Source: AC-9 sp051984395
GTDB lineage: Bacteria > Actinomycetota > Acidimicrobiia > Acidimicrobiales > AC-9
NCBI GenBank assembly: GCA_051984395.1
Contig: JBPYEZ010000044.1
Span: 1 to 17,703 of the forward strand
Direction: 5' to 3'
Length of the DNA stretch: 17,703 nt
The notes beneath the pieces are model-generated. The model was not told the DNA's origin and made no database searches. It saw nothing but the letters and a program-made list of their open reading frames with translations. This document shows, piece after piece, positions 1-6,879 of this stretch. Positions within the stretch are counted from its first letter, which is position 1; each line of letters starts with the position of its first letter. Both the position numbers and the translations under genes were made by a program.

Positions 1-646
1 CGGCGTACGGGCCGACGACACCGTGGCCTGCTGGGGCTCCAACGGCGACGGTCAGGCCTCCCCTCCCCCAGGCGCGTTCACGTCGGTGAGCGCCGGCGAG
101 TCCCACACCTGCGGCGTACGCGCCGACGGGACCGTGGCTTGCTGGGGCTTCAACCGCTTCGGCCAGGCGTCGCCTCCCTCAGGCACGTTCAGGTCGGTGA
201 GCGCCGGCAAGTTCGGATACACCTGCGGCGTACGGGCCGACGACACCGTGGCCTGCTGGGGCTACAACGGCAACGGCCAGGCCTCGCCTCCCCCAGGCGA
301 GTTCGAGTCGGTCAGCACCGGCGAGTCCCGCACCTGCGGCGTACGGACCGACGGCACCGTGGCCTGCTGGGGCTTCGACCGTTTCGGCCAGGCCTCGCCG
401 CCTGCAGGCACGTTCAAGTCGGTGAGCGTCGGCAGTGAATACCTCTGCGTCGTACGGGACGACGACACCGTGGCCTGTTACAGCAACCGCGGCCAGACGA
501 CGCCTACGAGGGGAGGCACGTTCACGTCGGTGAGCGCCGGGAGGGACCATACCTGCGGCTTACTGAGCGGCGGAGTGCCGGGTATCGACCCCCACGCCCC
601 GGTCTGCTGGGGTGACAACACCTACGGCCAGGCCACTGCTCCCTAG
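1..646 (+). CDS. RCC1-repeat protein, 5' end outside the window
   Basis: The reading frame is open from base 2 to the TAG at 644-646, so the true start lies upstream. The visible 214 residues are four nearly identical units of 37-38 residues, then a degenerate fifth and a truncated sixth. Each has the core VACWGxNxxGQASPP...F.SVSAG...TCGVRADGT. The CWG-N-GQ and HTCG signatures are those of the regulator-of-chromosome-condensation (RCC1/BLIP-II) beta-propeller repeat. In bacteria such repeats build propeller domains of secreted or surface proteins that bind other proteins. One Cys at the start of each blade and one near its end could form disulfides, which would fit export; this is inference. 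No sorting motif, membrane segment or extra domain follows the repeats; the protein ends within a blade at YGQATAP. No function can be assigned beyond a likely binding scaffold. Confidence 0.85.
   Translation, partial: GVRADDTVACWGSNGDGQASPPPGAFTSVSAGESHTCGVRADGTVACWGFNRFGQASPPSGTFRSVSAGKFGYTCGVRADDTVACWGYNGNGQASPPPGEFESVSTGESRTCGVRTDGTVACWGFDRFGQASPPAGTFKSVSVGSEYLCVVRDDDTVACYSNRGQTTPTRGGTFTSVSAGRDHTCGLLSGGVPGIDPHAPVCWGDNTYGQATAP
23..580 (+). repeat. 111-bp in-frame tandem repeat (RCC1 blades)
   Basis: Units begin at the gtggcctg motif at 23, 134, 248, 359 and 470, giving spacings of 111, 114, 111 and 111 bp. The first four units are highly similar at the DNA level, and the fifth is diverged and shortened in its first part. 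The period is a whole number of codons, so gain or loss of a unit would keep the frame and change the number of propeller blades. Confidence 0.85.
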
Positions 647-951
647 TTCTGAGCTCCCTGCGACGGCTCGCTCAGCGCCTGCCGAAAGCGCGTTGTGATG
701 CCGCAGGTCGGTGGGTCACCAGCCGAAGATCCTGCGTGGGAAGGCAGCACTGCCCGTTTGCCCTATCGCCGAGCTAGTAGCGATCTGCTGGTTTCGCGCC
801 AGCTGCACGTGATCGCAGCCCCTCGCACTCGTCGAGAAAGTCCGGGGCCAGCGGTGCAGAGGACGACGGCTATCCCTTCGATAAGCACTGGGCCCAACAC
901 AAAACCCAACAAACGAAGAGCTACCGACACCTCTGACCTGGGCTTTTGTAG
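647..951. other. Gene-poor stretch between RCC1 gene and tRNA-Val
   Basis: No convincing gene is seen. Open frames here either lack a plausible start and ribosome binding site or run straight through the tRNA. The minus-strand frame just downstream of the tRNA 3' end (about 760-940) encodes one hydrophobic stretch but has no recognisable domain. No strong stem with a T-tract was found for the RCC1 gene or for the tRNA. The stretch adjoins a tRNA 3' end, a common integration site, but no integrase or duplicated tRNA end is visible. Confidence 0.5.
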
Positions 952-1026
952 TGGGCGCTGAGGGACTCGAACCCCCGACCTGCTGGTTGTAAGCCAGCTG
1001 CTCTGACCAGACTGAGCTAAGCGCCC
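952..1026 (-). tRNA. tRNA-Val (anticodon TAC)
   Basis: The reverse complement folds as a full cloverleaf of 75 nt. The acceptor stem is GGGCGCT (5') with AGCGCCC (3'), the discriminator base is A, and the D arm starts TAGCTCAGT. The anticodon stem GCTGG/CCAGC holds loop CTTACAA, giving anticodon TAC after U33. The T arm has loop TTCGAGT. No CCA is encoded after the discriminator. It reads GUA valine codons, which are rare in this GC-rich genome. Confidence 0.95.
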
Positions 1027-1072
1027 GTGGATTTGTCGCTGACCCGCAGATACGTCATACACTCTCGTCCAG

Positions 1073-1101
1073 TTTCGGGAGCGACCTGTCAGGTTAGTAA
1101 T
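1073..1101 (+). promoter_or_regulatory. Possible promoter with palindrome upstream of DivIVA-like gene
   Basis: TTTCGG at 1073-1078 and AGTAAT at 1096-1101 are 17 bp apart and resemble weak -35 and -10 hexamers. Between them sits the perfect palindrome ACCTG-T-CAGGT (1084-1094). The transcript would start near 1108, about 45 nt before the ATG at 1153. Matches to consensus are partial, so this is a suggestion only. Confidence 0.3.
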
Positions 1102-1152
1102 GCAGTGCCAACGGCGACACCCCGCAATCTTCGCACCACGGACGTCGACGAG

Positions 1153-1929
1153 ATGCACGATGGAGACCAGTTGATCGAGCCCCTTGGGCCGGCACCCCGG
1201 TTCGCGATCGCCTTTCGAGGCTACGACCGCAGCCAGGTGGACTCCTGGCTCAGCGACCACGGGCGCGAGATGGGGGACGTGGACGTGTCTGCCCCGCTGG
1301 CGGAGACCACCCGTCGGCAGGAGGCCCTCGAGTCGCGGTTGGCCGAGCTGCAGGGCGAGGGAGAAGCGTCAGCGAAGGTGGCGGAGGAGGCCTCGCCGGA
1401 ATCGCTCGCCGCCCATGTCCTCAGTCGGGCCCACGACATCGCCCGCGAGCTGCCCGATCGCATCGTCCGCGATGCGGAGACCGAGCGACAGCGACTCGAG
1501 GAGTCCACCGCCCAGGCGCTCGAGACCGCCCACGCCAGGTCTGCGCAGATCATCGGGGAAGCAGAGCGCGATCGGGAGCAGATCGCCTCGATGGCCGACG
1601 AGGCTCGAGAGCAGATCGAGACGTTCCGCCGGCAGGCCGAAGGCACGGCACGGGAGCGGGTGCAACGGAGGTGGCACGAGGCGACGGCCATGCTTGCCGG
1701 GCTGGAGGTCGAGTTGACCGACCTCAAGTCGCAGCATCAGGCCACGCTGTCCGAGTTGTCCGCGCTCCAGAAGCAGCTCGAGGCGTCGAGGGCCGAGCTG
1801 CGCGAGCGAGACCGCGACAACGCCGCCTTGGGGATGGCGGCGCCCAGGGGCAGCTTGGGGCCGGGACCCGAGCACCGTCGCCGCGAACCCGAGCATCGTC
1901 GCCGGGCGTTGATGCCGCTCGAGTGGTGA
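1153..1929 (+). CDS. DivIVA-like coiled-coil protein
   Basis: The 258-residue product has the short DivIVA-type N-terminal signature FRGYDRSQVDSWL at residues 21-33. In DivIVA/Wag31 and related actinobacterial proteins this segment precedes the membrane-curvature-sensing crossed-helix region. Residues 50-225 are almost entirely charged, heptad-like helix rich in Glu, Arg, Gln and Ala, a long coiled coil. The tail is basic and contains a short duplication, PEHRRR twice. There is no signal peptide or membrane segment. The frame is open back to an ATG at 1027, but that start would touch the tRNA, while the ATG at 1153 lies just before the conserved region, so 1153 was chosen; it has only a weak purine-rich stretch (gacgag) upstream. 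It is more diverged than the true cell-pole DivIVA and lacks ftsZ/sepF neighbours, so it is probably a paralogue acting in envelope or septum organisation. Confidence 0.75.
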   Translation: MHDGDQLIEPLGPAPRFAIAFRGYDRSQVDSWLSDHGREMGDVDVSAPLAETTRRQEALESRLAELQGEGEASAKVAEEASPESLAAHVLSRAHDIARELPDRIVRDAETERQRLEESTAQALETAHARSAQIIGEAERDREQIASMADEAREQIETFRRQAEGTARERVQRRWHEATAMLAGLEVELTDLKSQHQATLSELSALQKQLEASRAELRERDRDNAALGMAAPRGSLGPGPEHRRREPEHRRRALMPLEW

Positions 1930-1987
1930 AGGTCGCCCTCGTGCGGGGCCGGGCGAGCGTCCACACGCTCAGCGCCCACGGGCCGCC

Positions 1988-3259
1988 TTAGCTGCCGACC
2001 GGGACCTCGAGAGCCTCGGCCCCCGTCAGCCACGGGCGGCCGGCGGCCGCCAGCTCCGCCCACTTGCCGAGATCGTCGCCGGTTTGGCCCAGGTCCTCCG
2101 GGGTCGGCCCGAAACGGTCGGCCAGCGGGCGCAAGGCCCCGGCGTCGAAGTGATAGCAGGCGGCCGCGTTCTCCCCGAGAATCTGCTGGGTCTCTTCCAC
2201 CGGTATGTCGTGAAAGGCGCTCTGCAGCCATTCCCTCGTGTGGGGCCAGGTGCCCTCTGGGTGGGGGAAGTCGTTGCCCCACATCAGGTTGCCGACGCCG
2301 ATCTCGTAGCGTCGGGCCAGCTCCCGCCGGCGGGTGTTCGACGCCCCGATGAAGCAGTTGCGGTCGAAGTACTCGCTCGGGCGCATGCTGAGGTGCGAGG
2401 TCAGCTGCTTGCCCAGCTTCTTGGCCGCGTGCTCCCGGTCGTAGACGATGTCCGAGGTCCACAACAGATCGGGTGCCCAGAAGGCTCCGCACTCGGTGGT
2501 CACGAAGCTCAGCGCCGGGAAGCGCTCGAAGACCCCGGCCCAGAGCAGGAACCACAGGGGCCGGATCGACCACCACCGGACCTCGGCCACATAGATCCCC
2601 ACGTGCTCCCCGTACGACGCTCGGTCGGCCGCCCCCGAGTGCACGTGCACGGGCATCTCCAGGTCCGCGCACGTGGCCCACACATCGTCGTACCTCGTGT
2701 CGTGGTAGGGCTCGTGCGGCTGCCACATCGACGGGATGAGGATCCCGCCCCGCAGGCCTGACTCGCGTGCCCGGCGGATCTCGGCCACCGCCGCCTCGAC
2801 GTCGAAGATGGGCACGATGGCCACCCCGGCCCGGCGCGCCGGATTGGTCCTGCACAGCTCGGCCAACCATCGGTTGTGGGCCCGCGCCCCCGCCATGAGC
2901 AGGTCGGCAGGGACGTCGGCCGTGGCCCCCAGGCCCGCACCGAAGGGCGCCGACGCCCCGCCGGTCACCGCGTCGGCGTCGGGGAAGATGACCTCGCCGA
3001 CGACCCCGTCGGCGTCGAGCTCGCGGTCGCGTCGAGCAGCGTCCCACCCCCCGTGCAGGCCCTCGGCGTTCTCGCTCTCCCACTCCTCGGCGAACTCCTC
3101 GTTGCGCAATCCCCGGTCGGCCAGCTCGGCCTCCACCGCAGCCCGCGCCTTCAGGTACTCCCCGAAGGCCTCGCGATACCCGGGGTCCAGCCATTCCCGG
3201 TACTCCTCGCTCGGCAGACCGGCGTGGCAGTCCGACGAGATCACCAGGTACCTGCTCAT
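1988..3259 (-). CDS. Amidohydrolase-2 family metal-dependent hydrolase (last gene of operon)
   Basis: The 423-residue protein is a TIM-barrel hydrolase of the amidohydrolase-2 family (PF04909 type). This family includes ACMSD-like decarboxylases and lactone or ring-cleavage hydrolases. Visible metal-site elements are SSDCHAG at residues 8-14 (D10-x-H12), VHVHSG at 204-209, and NDFPHPEG at 329-336 with D330 and H333. The HNRWL motif at 128-132 is shared with its paralogue at 4983-6191. The start ATG at 3259 is preceded by a strong GGAAGGAG site, so the long open frame above it (to 3847) is a shadow of the SDR gene. It lies 35 nt downstream of the SDR. The substrate is unknown. Compared with the paralogue it carries an acidic N-terminal insertion (about residues 35-70) that may shape the active site. 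Confidence 0.85.
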   Translation of the reverse strand: MSRYLVISSDCHAGLPSEEYREWLDPGYREAFGEYLKARAAVEAELADRGLRNEEFAEEWESENAEGLHGGWDAARRDRELDADGVVGEVIFPDADAVTGGASAPFGAGLGATADVPADLLMAGARAHNRWLAELCRTNPARRAGVAIVPIFDVEAAVAEIRRARESGLRGGILIPSMWQPHEPYHDTRYDDVWATCADLEMPVHVHSGAADRASYGEHVGIYVAEVRWWSIRPLWFLLWAGVFERFPALSFVTTECGAFWAPDLLWTSDIVYDREHAAKKLGKQLTSHLSMRPSEYFDRNCFIGASNTRRRELARRYEIGVGNLMWGNDFPHPEGTWPHTREWLQSAFHDIPVEETQQILGENAAACYHFDAGALRPLADRFGPTPEDLGQTGDDLGKWAELAAAGRPWLTGAEALEVPVGS

Positions 3260-3294
3260 GCGTGCGCTCCTTCCGCCGACACCAGGCGGCGTCC

Positions 3295-4170
3295 TCACCC
3301 CGGTACCGGGCGCAGATAGGTCGGGTTCTCCCGTTTGAGCATCGACTCGGCCCGACTCTGGATCTGGCTGTCGGTGTGGGCGCTCGGTGGCAGGATCCAG
3401 AAGTCGCCGGCGACGACGGCTGCCGCCACCTGCTCGGCGACCTCCTCGGGCTCGGTGTAGGTCGGCTCGATTCCCGCTGCCCTCATCTGGGCCTCGATGT
3501 CGTCGATCGTGGCGTACGGAGTCGTCCGCGGCCGCTCCTTGGCCAGCTCCGCCGGGCGGTTGCGCCACGACGTGAAGATCCCGGTTCGCAGCATGTTCGG
3601 TCCCGGGAACAGCACCGAGGCGCCGATGGGTGCCCCCGACTCCAGTAGCTGGGCGTAGAGGCATTCGGTGAGCGTCACCACGGCCGCCTTCGTCACCGCG
3701 TACTGCGGAGTGCCCGGCAGCGGCGCCACGCCCCCGTTTCCCGAAGAGGTGTTCACCACGTGGCCATGCTGGCCAGCGGCCAGCATGGCGGGCACGAAGG
3801 CGTTGATGCCGTGGATCACGCCGTACACGTTCACGCCGAGGGCCCACCGCCAGTCGTTCAGCTCGTGCTCCCAGAGCGCCCCCTCGGCACCAGCGCCGAT
3901 CCCGGCGTTGTTGCAGACCAGGTTGACCGCGCCGTAGCGCTCGAGGGTGTGGTCACGCAGGGCCTCGACCGACTCGTAGCGGGTCACGTCGGTGACGATG
4001 CCCGTCACCTCGAGTGACTGGGCACGCAGCTCGGCCGCGACGCGCTCGAGGGCGTCCTCCTCGACGTCGGCGAGCACGACGCGCATTCCCGCCCGGGCGA
4101 ACCGCTCCCCCATCGCCCGGCCGATCCCGCCCGCACCTCCGGTGACGACGGCGACCCCTGCCAGCTCCAT
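3295..4170 (-). CDS. Short-chain dehydrogenase/reductase
   Basis: This is a classical SDR of 291 residues. The nucleotide-binding motif TGGAGGIG is at 10-17, NNAGIG at 88-93, the catalytic Ser in TSSGNGG (141-147), and Y157-x3-K161 in QYAVTK. An Asp at residue 35 after the second strand (VVLADVEE) suggests NAD(H) preference. After the core there is an extended C-terminal region (residues 190-291) with a substrate-loop helix and a basic tail, longer than a 250-residue SDR. The start ATG shares one base with the stop of the upstream gene (TGATG), indicating translational coupling, and a GAGGAG site lies upstream. In context it would oxidise or reduce an alcohol/ketone in the same pathway as the flanking amidohydrolases and decarboxylase-like protein. 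Confidence 0.9.
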   Translation of the reverse strand: MELAGVAVVTGGAGGIGRAMGERFARAGMRVVLADVEEDALERVAAELRAQSLEVTGIVTDVTRYESVEALRDHTLERYGAVNLVCNNAGIGAGAEGALWEHELNDWRWALGVNVYGVIHGINAFVPAMLAAGQHGHVVNTSSGNGGVAPLPGTPQYAVTKAAVVTLTECLYAQLLESGAPIGASVLFPGPNMLRTGIFTSWRNRPAELAKERPRTTPYATIDDIEAQMRAAGIEPTYTEPEEVAEQVAAAVVAGDFWILPPSAHTDSQIQSRAESMLKRENPTYLRPVPG

Positions 4171-4955
4171 CAGCGCTTCTCCTCACCCACCGGCGACAGG
4201 TCGTCGTACCGCTGGTGAACGAAGGGCCGGAGCCACTCGCCCGGCACCGTGCCGTGGATCTCGCCCCGCTGGATGCTGCTGCGCTCGGCGAGGATGATCG
4301 GGCCGGGCTGGCGGACGGGAAGGTCCGCCACCGGGTCGAAGCGCGACTCGCGGAGGATGACCTCGCCGTCCACCCTCTCGAGCTTTCGGGTCTGCTCTCT
4401 CCGGTGGCAGTACACGAGCGCCGGGTCGGTATCGAAGCCCTTGCCATCGGGCGACGGCAGGAACTTGAAGTAGAAGTCGGTGCGGTTTTCCTCCCCGGGG
4501 AGCTCCAGCTCCTCCGAGACGCGTCCGGAAACGGTGACGATGTCCGCGCCCATGCGGGCGACGCGACCCGTCACCTGGTCGCCGTCACGTTCCAGGGTGA
4601 CCTGGCCGAGCTTCTTGGGCTCGCCGAAGGTCTCCCGTCCCCCGATCACGGACTGCTCGGTGGTCATGGGCATCAGGAGGGCGTAGTAGCCATCGGTCCC
4701 CTCGTGCCGGGCCCGGACCGAGAAGCTCCCGGCGCCGAAGGTCGGATAACCCGAGACATCGACCGTGGTGATCGTGACCTTCACCTGCGGCTCGCCGCTG
4801 GGCTCGATCGGCGGCGGCAGCACGGCGGCGATGACGTCGGGGTCGGTCAGGTACGTGGCCACCAGCGTCGTGGCCCACACGTCGACCGAGGTCGCCTCGA
4901 CCTCTCGATTGCGCAGCTGCTCCTCCGACCTCGCTCCGTACCTGATCGTGGTCAT
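4170..4955 (-). CDS. Acetoacetate decarboxylase (ADC) superfamily protein
   Basis: The 261-residue protein has the ADC-family hallmark GGRETFGEPKKLG at about 105-117. In acetoacetate decarboxylase the first Lys of the PKK motif forms the Schiff base with the beta-keto acid; here it is K114, next to K115. The N-terminal half (VIAAVLPPPIEP, SGYPTFGAGSF, YYALLMPMTTEQSVIGG) also follows the family. Family members include decarboxylases and also aldolase-dehydratases that use the same Lys, so decarboxylation is likely but not certain. The frame offers GTG at 4958 and ATG at 4955; the GAGGGG site sits 5 nt from the ATG, which was preferred. The gene starts 27 nt after the upstream amidohydrolase and overlaps the SDR start by one base. 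It is the probable C-C bond chemistry step of the operon. Confidence 0.88.
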   Translation of the reverse strand: MTTIRYGARSEEQLRNREVEATSVDVWATTLVATYLTDPDVIAAVLPPPIEPSGEPQVKVTITTVDVSGYPTFGAGSFSVRARHEGTDGYYALLMPMTTEQSVIGGRETFGEPKKLGQVTLERDGDQVTGRVARMGADIVTVSGRVSEELELPGEENRTDFYFKFLPSPDGKGFDTDPALVYCHRREQTRKLERVDGEVILRESRFDPVADLPVRQPGPIILAERSSIQRGEIHGTVPGEWLRPFVHQRYDDLSPVGEEKR

Positions 4956-4982
4956 CACGCCCCCTCGTCGTCAGTGCGTCGG

Positions 4983-6191
4983 TCAGCCGGCGAAGGCCGG
5001 ACACCGCACGGCCTCTGCTGGGATCTCCTCGACCGGCAGGACCCGGTCGATCTCCTCGTGGGTCGGACCCACCCGCGCCGCCACCTCGGACAGGCGGTCC
5101 ATGTCGAAGCGGTACAACCGGGCCGCGTTCCCGCCCACCATCTGCTGCACCTCGGCCGGGTCGATGCCCGCGAAGGTCCGCCGGAGGGCGGCGCGGCTGA
5201 ACGGGAAGCTCGACTCCCTGTGGGGGTAGTCGCTTCCCCACATGATCTTGTCCAGCCCGACCACGTGACGCAGCGCCGCCTCGGCCGGGCGCATGAAGCT
5301 CGACCCGACGTGGCACTGCCGGGCCCAGTACTCGCTCGGACGGAGGGACAGCTTGCCGACGACCTCAGCGCCCCACTCCTGCTCCTGCGAGCCCGACGAC
5401 GCGCCCATGCGGGTGAAGAAGTAGTCGAGGGTGCCGAGTGTCTCCGGTATCCACGACGTCCCCTGCTCGGTGAAGACCAGCTGCAGCGAAGGGTGACGCT
5501 CGAGAACCCCGCTGAAGATCAGATGCCAGAGTGCCCGGTGGGCCCACCAGGTCACCTCCAGCAGGAACATGACGTTGTCGACGGGCTGATCGCCCAGCGG
5601 CGGCACCGCGCTGCCGCTGTGATGGTTCAGCGGAAGGCCAGTGTCTGCGCAGGCCTGCCACAACGGCTCGTACACGGGTGAGTACAGCGGCTCGAGCCCG
5701 GACCCGGGAGGCGCGCCGGGAAGGAGGATGCCGCCGTTGAGCCCGACCTCTGCGGCCCACTCGACCTCTCGAACGGCGGCGTCGACGTCGTGCAGCATGA
5801 TCTGCGCGATCCCGGCCCGCCGGCCGGGAGCGGCGGCGCAGAAGTCGGCCAGCCAGCGGTTGTGGGCCCGCAACCCGGCCCAGCGCAGCTCCAGGTCGCC
5901 GTCGGTCGCGCCCGGCATCTGCACCTTGAGAGAGGGCTCGGGGTAGAAGGGCGGGATCGTGTTGGGGAACACCACCTCGGCGACGATGCCGTCGCGCTCG
6001 AGGTCGGAGAGCCGGCGATCGTGATCCCAGTTCCGGCCGCCCTCCGCGCCCATCAGGTCCTCGTAGGGGATGGCGTACTCGCGGGCCCAGGCGTCGAAAC
6101 GCTCGTGGTAGCGGTCCTCGAGATAGTCCCGGTACTCGTGCAGCTCGGCTCCGCCATGGCAGTCGGCCGAGACGATCACGTAGCGCTCCAT
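4983..6191 (-). CDS. Amidohydrolase-2 family metal-dependent hydrolase (first gene of operon)
   Basis: The 402-residue TIM-barrel protein is paralogous to the one at 1988-3259. Shared landmarks are SADCHGG at 8-14 (D10-x-H12), AHNRWLADFC at 109-118, NHHSGS at 189-194, and MWGSDYPHRE at 317-326 with D321 and H324. These are the expected metal ligands and acid/base residues of amidohydrolase-2 enzymes. No signal peptide is present, so it acts in the cytoplasm. The ATG at 6191 has no Shine-Dalgarno sequence, and the 17-bp palindrome begins only 4 bp upstream, so the mRNA is probably leaderless or nearly so. As the first gene of the four-gene operon, divergent from the TetR gene, it should be under direct TetR control. 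The substrate cannot be read from the sequence; an aromatic or alicyclic carboxylate or a lactone is plausible from family knowledge. Confidence 0.87.
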   Translation of the reverse strand: MERYVIVSADCHGGAELHEYRDYLEDRYHERFDAWAREYAIPYEDLMGAEGGRNWDHDRRLSDLERDGIVAEVVFPNTIPPFYPEPSLKVQMPGATDGDLELRWAGLRAHNRWLADFCAAAPGRRAGIAQIMLHDVDAAVREVEWAAEVGLNGGILLPGAPPGSGLEPLYSPVYEPLWQACADTGLPLNHHSGSAVPPLGDQPVDNVMFLLEVTWWAHRALWHLIFSGVLERHPSLQLVFTEQGTSWIPETLGTLDYFFTRMGASSGSQEQEWGAEVVGKLSLRPSEYWARQCHVGSSFMRPAEAALRHVVGLDKIMWGSDYPHRESSFPFSRAALRRTFAGIDPAEVQQMVGGNAARLYRFDMDRLSEVAARVGPTHEEIDRVLPVEEIPAEAVRCPAFAG

Positions 6192-6195
6192 ATCT

Positions 6196-6212
6196 ATGTA
6201 GCATTGTTACAT
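6196..6212. promoter_or_regulatory. Probable TetR operator between the divergent genes
   Basis: The 17-bp element ATGTAGCATTGTTACAT is a palindrome around a central T with seven of eight pairs matching. It occupies almost the whole 19-bp gap between the start codons at 6191 and 6211 and includes the first two bases of the TetR ATG. TetR-family regulators typically bind such 14-20 bp palindromes between themselves and the operon they repress. A TANNNT -10-like hexamer (TAGCAT, 6199-6204) within it would place the TetR transcript start at about the A of its ATG, a leaderless mRNA. Binding here would block transcription in both directions. Confidence 0.7.
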
Positions 6213-6879
6213 GGGTGGTCGGAAGGGTCAACCAGGTCGAGCCCGAGGGCCGCGGCCAGGCACCCGGGACGCGGTGCTGTCGCGCGACCAGATCCTGGAC
6301 ACCGCCTTCGAGATCCTCGAGAGCGAGGGAATCGAGCGGCTCACGGTCCGGGCATTGGCGGCCAAGCTGGGAGTCGCGGTCACCGCCATCTATTGGCACG
6401 TCGGGGACAAGCAGGCCCTCCTCGACGGTCTCGTCGAGCGGATCATCGCCCAACTGGGACCGGTCGAGGTTCGAGGCCGAGCCCCCGAGGATCGGATCAT
6501 GTCGATCGGTCGCTCGCTGCGACAGACGCTGTTGCGGCAACCCGATCTGGTGGCGATGGTGCACCACCAGGGACGGACGGCGGCCCTCTTCCAGCCGGCC
6601 CGCCGGGTCCTGGTCCGAGAGCTCGCCGCCGCGGGCCTCGACGGCGCCGACGCCGCCCTGGCCGTCCAGGCCGTTCTCAACCTCGTCATCGGCTCGGTCC
6701 TGGTCGACCGGCAGGTCCAACGCCAGCCGGCGCAGCGCCAGACGGCCGAGGAGCTGTGGACCGCAGACGACGTACCCGACGCGCCGGAGCTCCTCGAGCA
6801 CCTCACCCACCCCGTGGACGAGCAGCAGTCGTTCGACTTCACGCTCGGTGTCCTCGTGCGGGCCCTCGTCGCCAGGTGA
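6211..6879 (+). CDS. TetR/AcrR-family transcriptional regulator
   Basis: The 222-residue protein has a TetR-type N-terminal DNA-binding domain after a basic, glycine/arginine-rich arm. Helix one is QILDTAFEILESEG at 27-40, and the helix-turn-helix covers about 45-65 (LTVRALAAKLGVAVTAIYWH), followed by the usual DKQALLDGL. The all-helical C-terminal part (about 80-222) is the ligand-binding and dimerisation region and resembles the TetR_C group, in which YWHV replaces the more common YYHF. It is divergent from the amidohydrolase operon and overlaps the next gene by GTGA. It most likely represses both transcription units until a pathway substrate or intermediate binds. No ribosome binding site precedes the ATG, consistent with leaderless expression. 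Confidence 0.9.
   Translation: MGGRKGQPGRARGPRPGTRDAVLSRDQILDTAFEILESEGIERLTVRALAAKLGVAVTAIYWHVGDKQALLDGLVERIIAQLGPVEVRGRAPEDRIMSIGRSLRQTLLRQPDLVAMVHHQGRTAALFQPARRVLVRELAAAGLDGADAALAVQAVLNLVIGSVLVDRQVQRQPAQRQTAEELWTADDVPDAPELLEHLTHPVDEQQSFDFTLGVLVRALVAR

Noticed and set aside
763..1260. Minus-strand open frame running through the tRNA-Val gene, with a hydrophobic stretch downstream of the tRNA
   Set aside because: It spans a well-folded tRNA on the same strand and overlaps the start of the DivIVA-like gene. The hydrophobic part has no start codon with a ribosome binding site and no recognisable family.
1737..3194. Long minus-strand frame spanning the amidohydrolase gene
   Set aside because: The translation is Arg/Gly/Pro-rich with no domain, a frame-shifted shadow of the amidohydrolase coding sequence.
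3260..3847. N-terminal extension of the amidohydrolase frame up to 3847
   Set aside because: This stretch is antiphase to the SDR gene and has shadow-like composition. A strong GGAAGGAG precedes the ATG at 3259, where family homology begins.
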